From Dinoroseobacter shibae DFL 12 = DSM 16493 (GTDB taxonomy: Bacteria; Pseudomonadota; Alphaproteobacteria; Rhodobacterales; Rhodobacteraceae), in the NCBI RefSeq assembly GCF_000018145.1, contig NC_009952.1, positions 2,976,001 through 3,040,000 on the forward strand: a stretch of DNA of 64,000 nucleotides, in the 5' to 3' direction. Made by a program: the position numbers and the translations under genes. A model generated the notes under the pieces. That model was not told where the DNA came from and made no database searches. It saw nothing but the letters and a program-made list of their open reading frames with translations. This document shows positions 63,475 through 64,000 of this stretch, one piece after another (the first letter of the stretch is position 1; the number at the start of each line of letters is the position of its first letter).

Positions 63475-64000
63475 ATGTCTGTAGAAGTCCGCGTCCCGAC
63501 GCTGGGGGAAAGTGTCACCGAAGCCACGGTGGCCACCTGGTTCAAGAAGCCCGGCGATACCGTCGCGGTGGACGAGATGCTCTGCGAGCTGGAGACCGAC
63601 AAGGTGACGGTGGAGGTCCCCTCCCCCGCCGCCGGCACCCTGGCCGAAATCGTCGCTGCCGAGGGCAGCACCGTGGGCGTCGATGCCCTGCTGGCCTCGA
63701 TCGGCGAAGGCTCCGGCGCAGCGGCGGCCGAGGCGGCGCCGGCGGCCCCGAAAGCGGCCCCGGCCGAGAGCGGCGGCGAGAGCGTCGACGTGATGGTCCC
63801 GACCCTGGGCGAGAGCGTGACCGAGGCCACGGTGTCGACCTGGTTCAAGAAGGTCGGTGACACGGTTGTCCAGGACGAGATGCTGTGCGAGCTGGAAACC
63901 GACAAGGTGTCGGTCGAGGTGCCTGCCCCGGCGGCGGGTGTTCTGACCGAGATCCTGGCGCCCGAGGGCGCCACGGTGGAGGCCTCGGCCAAGCTCGCCG
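63475..64000 (+). CDS. sucB: 2-oxoglutarate dehydrogenase E2, N-terminal part (runs off window)
   Basis: Dihydrolipoamide succinyltransferase, truncated by the window edge at about codon 175. Two lipoyl domains in tandem are seen: both have [13 protein letters not shown] near their start and the lipoyl-lysine motif ELETDKV (first near residue 43, second near 145), joined by an Ala/Pro linker. E. coli SucB has one. The E1-binding and catalytic domains lie beyond the window. Confidence 0.95.
   Translation, partial: MSVEVRVPTLGESVTEATVATWFKKPGDTVAVDEMLCELETDKVTVEVPSPAAGTLAEIVAAEGSTVGVDALLASIGEGSGAAAAEAAPAAPKAAPAESGGESVDVMVPTLGESVTEATVSTWFKKVGDTVVQDEMLCELETDKVSVEVPAPAAGVLTEILAPEGATVEASAKLA

Noticed and set aside
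60411-63992. Open frame of about 1,190 codons antisense to sucA and sucB
   Set aside because: Same reason; the sense strand encodes complete, well-known enzymes.

Overview
The window comes from a high-GC alphaproteobacterium of the order Rhodobacterales (Rhodobacter/roseobacter group). The evidence is a PleD-type c-di-GMP synthase, a LuxR/LuxI quorum-sensing pair, ethylmalonyl-CoA pathway genes (ccr, ecm, mch, mcl2), and an sdh-mch-DUF1737-nnrU-mcl2-mdh-sucCDAB order that, from memory, matches Rhodobacter sphaeroides. The DNA is chromosomal. No insertion sequence, prophage, rRNA, tRNA or CRISPR array was seen. Nearly all of it codes; the long antisense reading frames are GC-driven shadows.

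Left part (1-23 kb) is housekeeping: DUF3572, pleD, DUF983, a NUDIX hydrolase, a Tas-like aldo-keto reductase, an EamA exporter, a truncated carnitine-dehydrogenase/thioesterase fusion, an orphan ImuA-like protein, YceI, comM, gshB, yraN, rsmI, a LppC-like lipoprotein, glnD, murJ, a rhomboid-like protein lacking its catalytic residues, trpS, an unannotatable 47-codon gene with its own promoter, a class IV aminotransferase, a universal stress protein, an Nfu-type protein, tsaB and rimI.

Middle part (23-42 kb) holds a BMP-family ABC importer operon with a LysE-type exporter spliced in, a TauE/TIGR02186 pair, an SDR, a superfamily 1 helicase, luxI-luxR with an overlapping 72-codon upstream gene, and the core of the ethylmalonyl-CoA pathway (ccr, a PlsB-like acyltransferase, ecm). 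After ecm lies an array of four perfect palindromes. Then come a DUF4329 secreted protein with a JAMM-like motif, small secreted proteins, and deoD, which is preceded by five 11-bp CCGAC repeats.

Right part (42-64 kb) is a TCA-cycle supercluster: sdhCDA, a three-gene glycan cassette, sdhB; cytochrome c' and a diheme cytochrome c; mch-DUF1737-nnrU-mcl2; mdh; a glycosyltransferase; sucC; three secreted proteins; sucD, sucA and the start of sucB. Both the sdhC promoter region and the sucC leader carry two TGTGATCACA-type boxes exactly 21 bp apart, suggesting one regulator for both operons. Mch and Mcl2 link acetyl-CoA assimilation (mesaconyl-CoA to methylmalyl-CoA; malyl-CoA to malate) to the malate dehydrogenase and succinyl-CoA enzymes encoded beside them.
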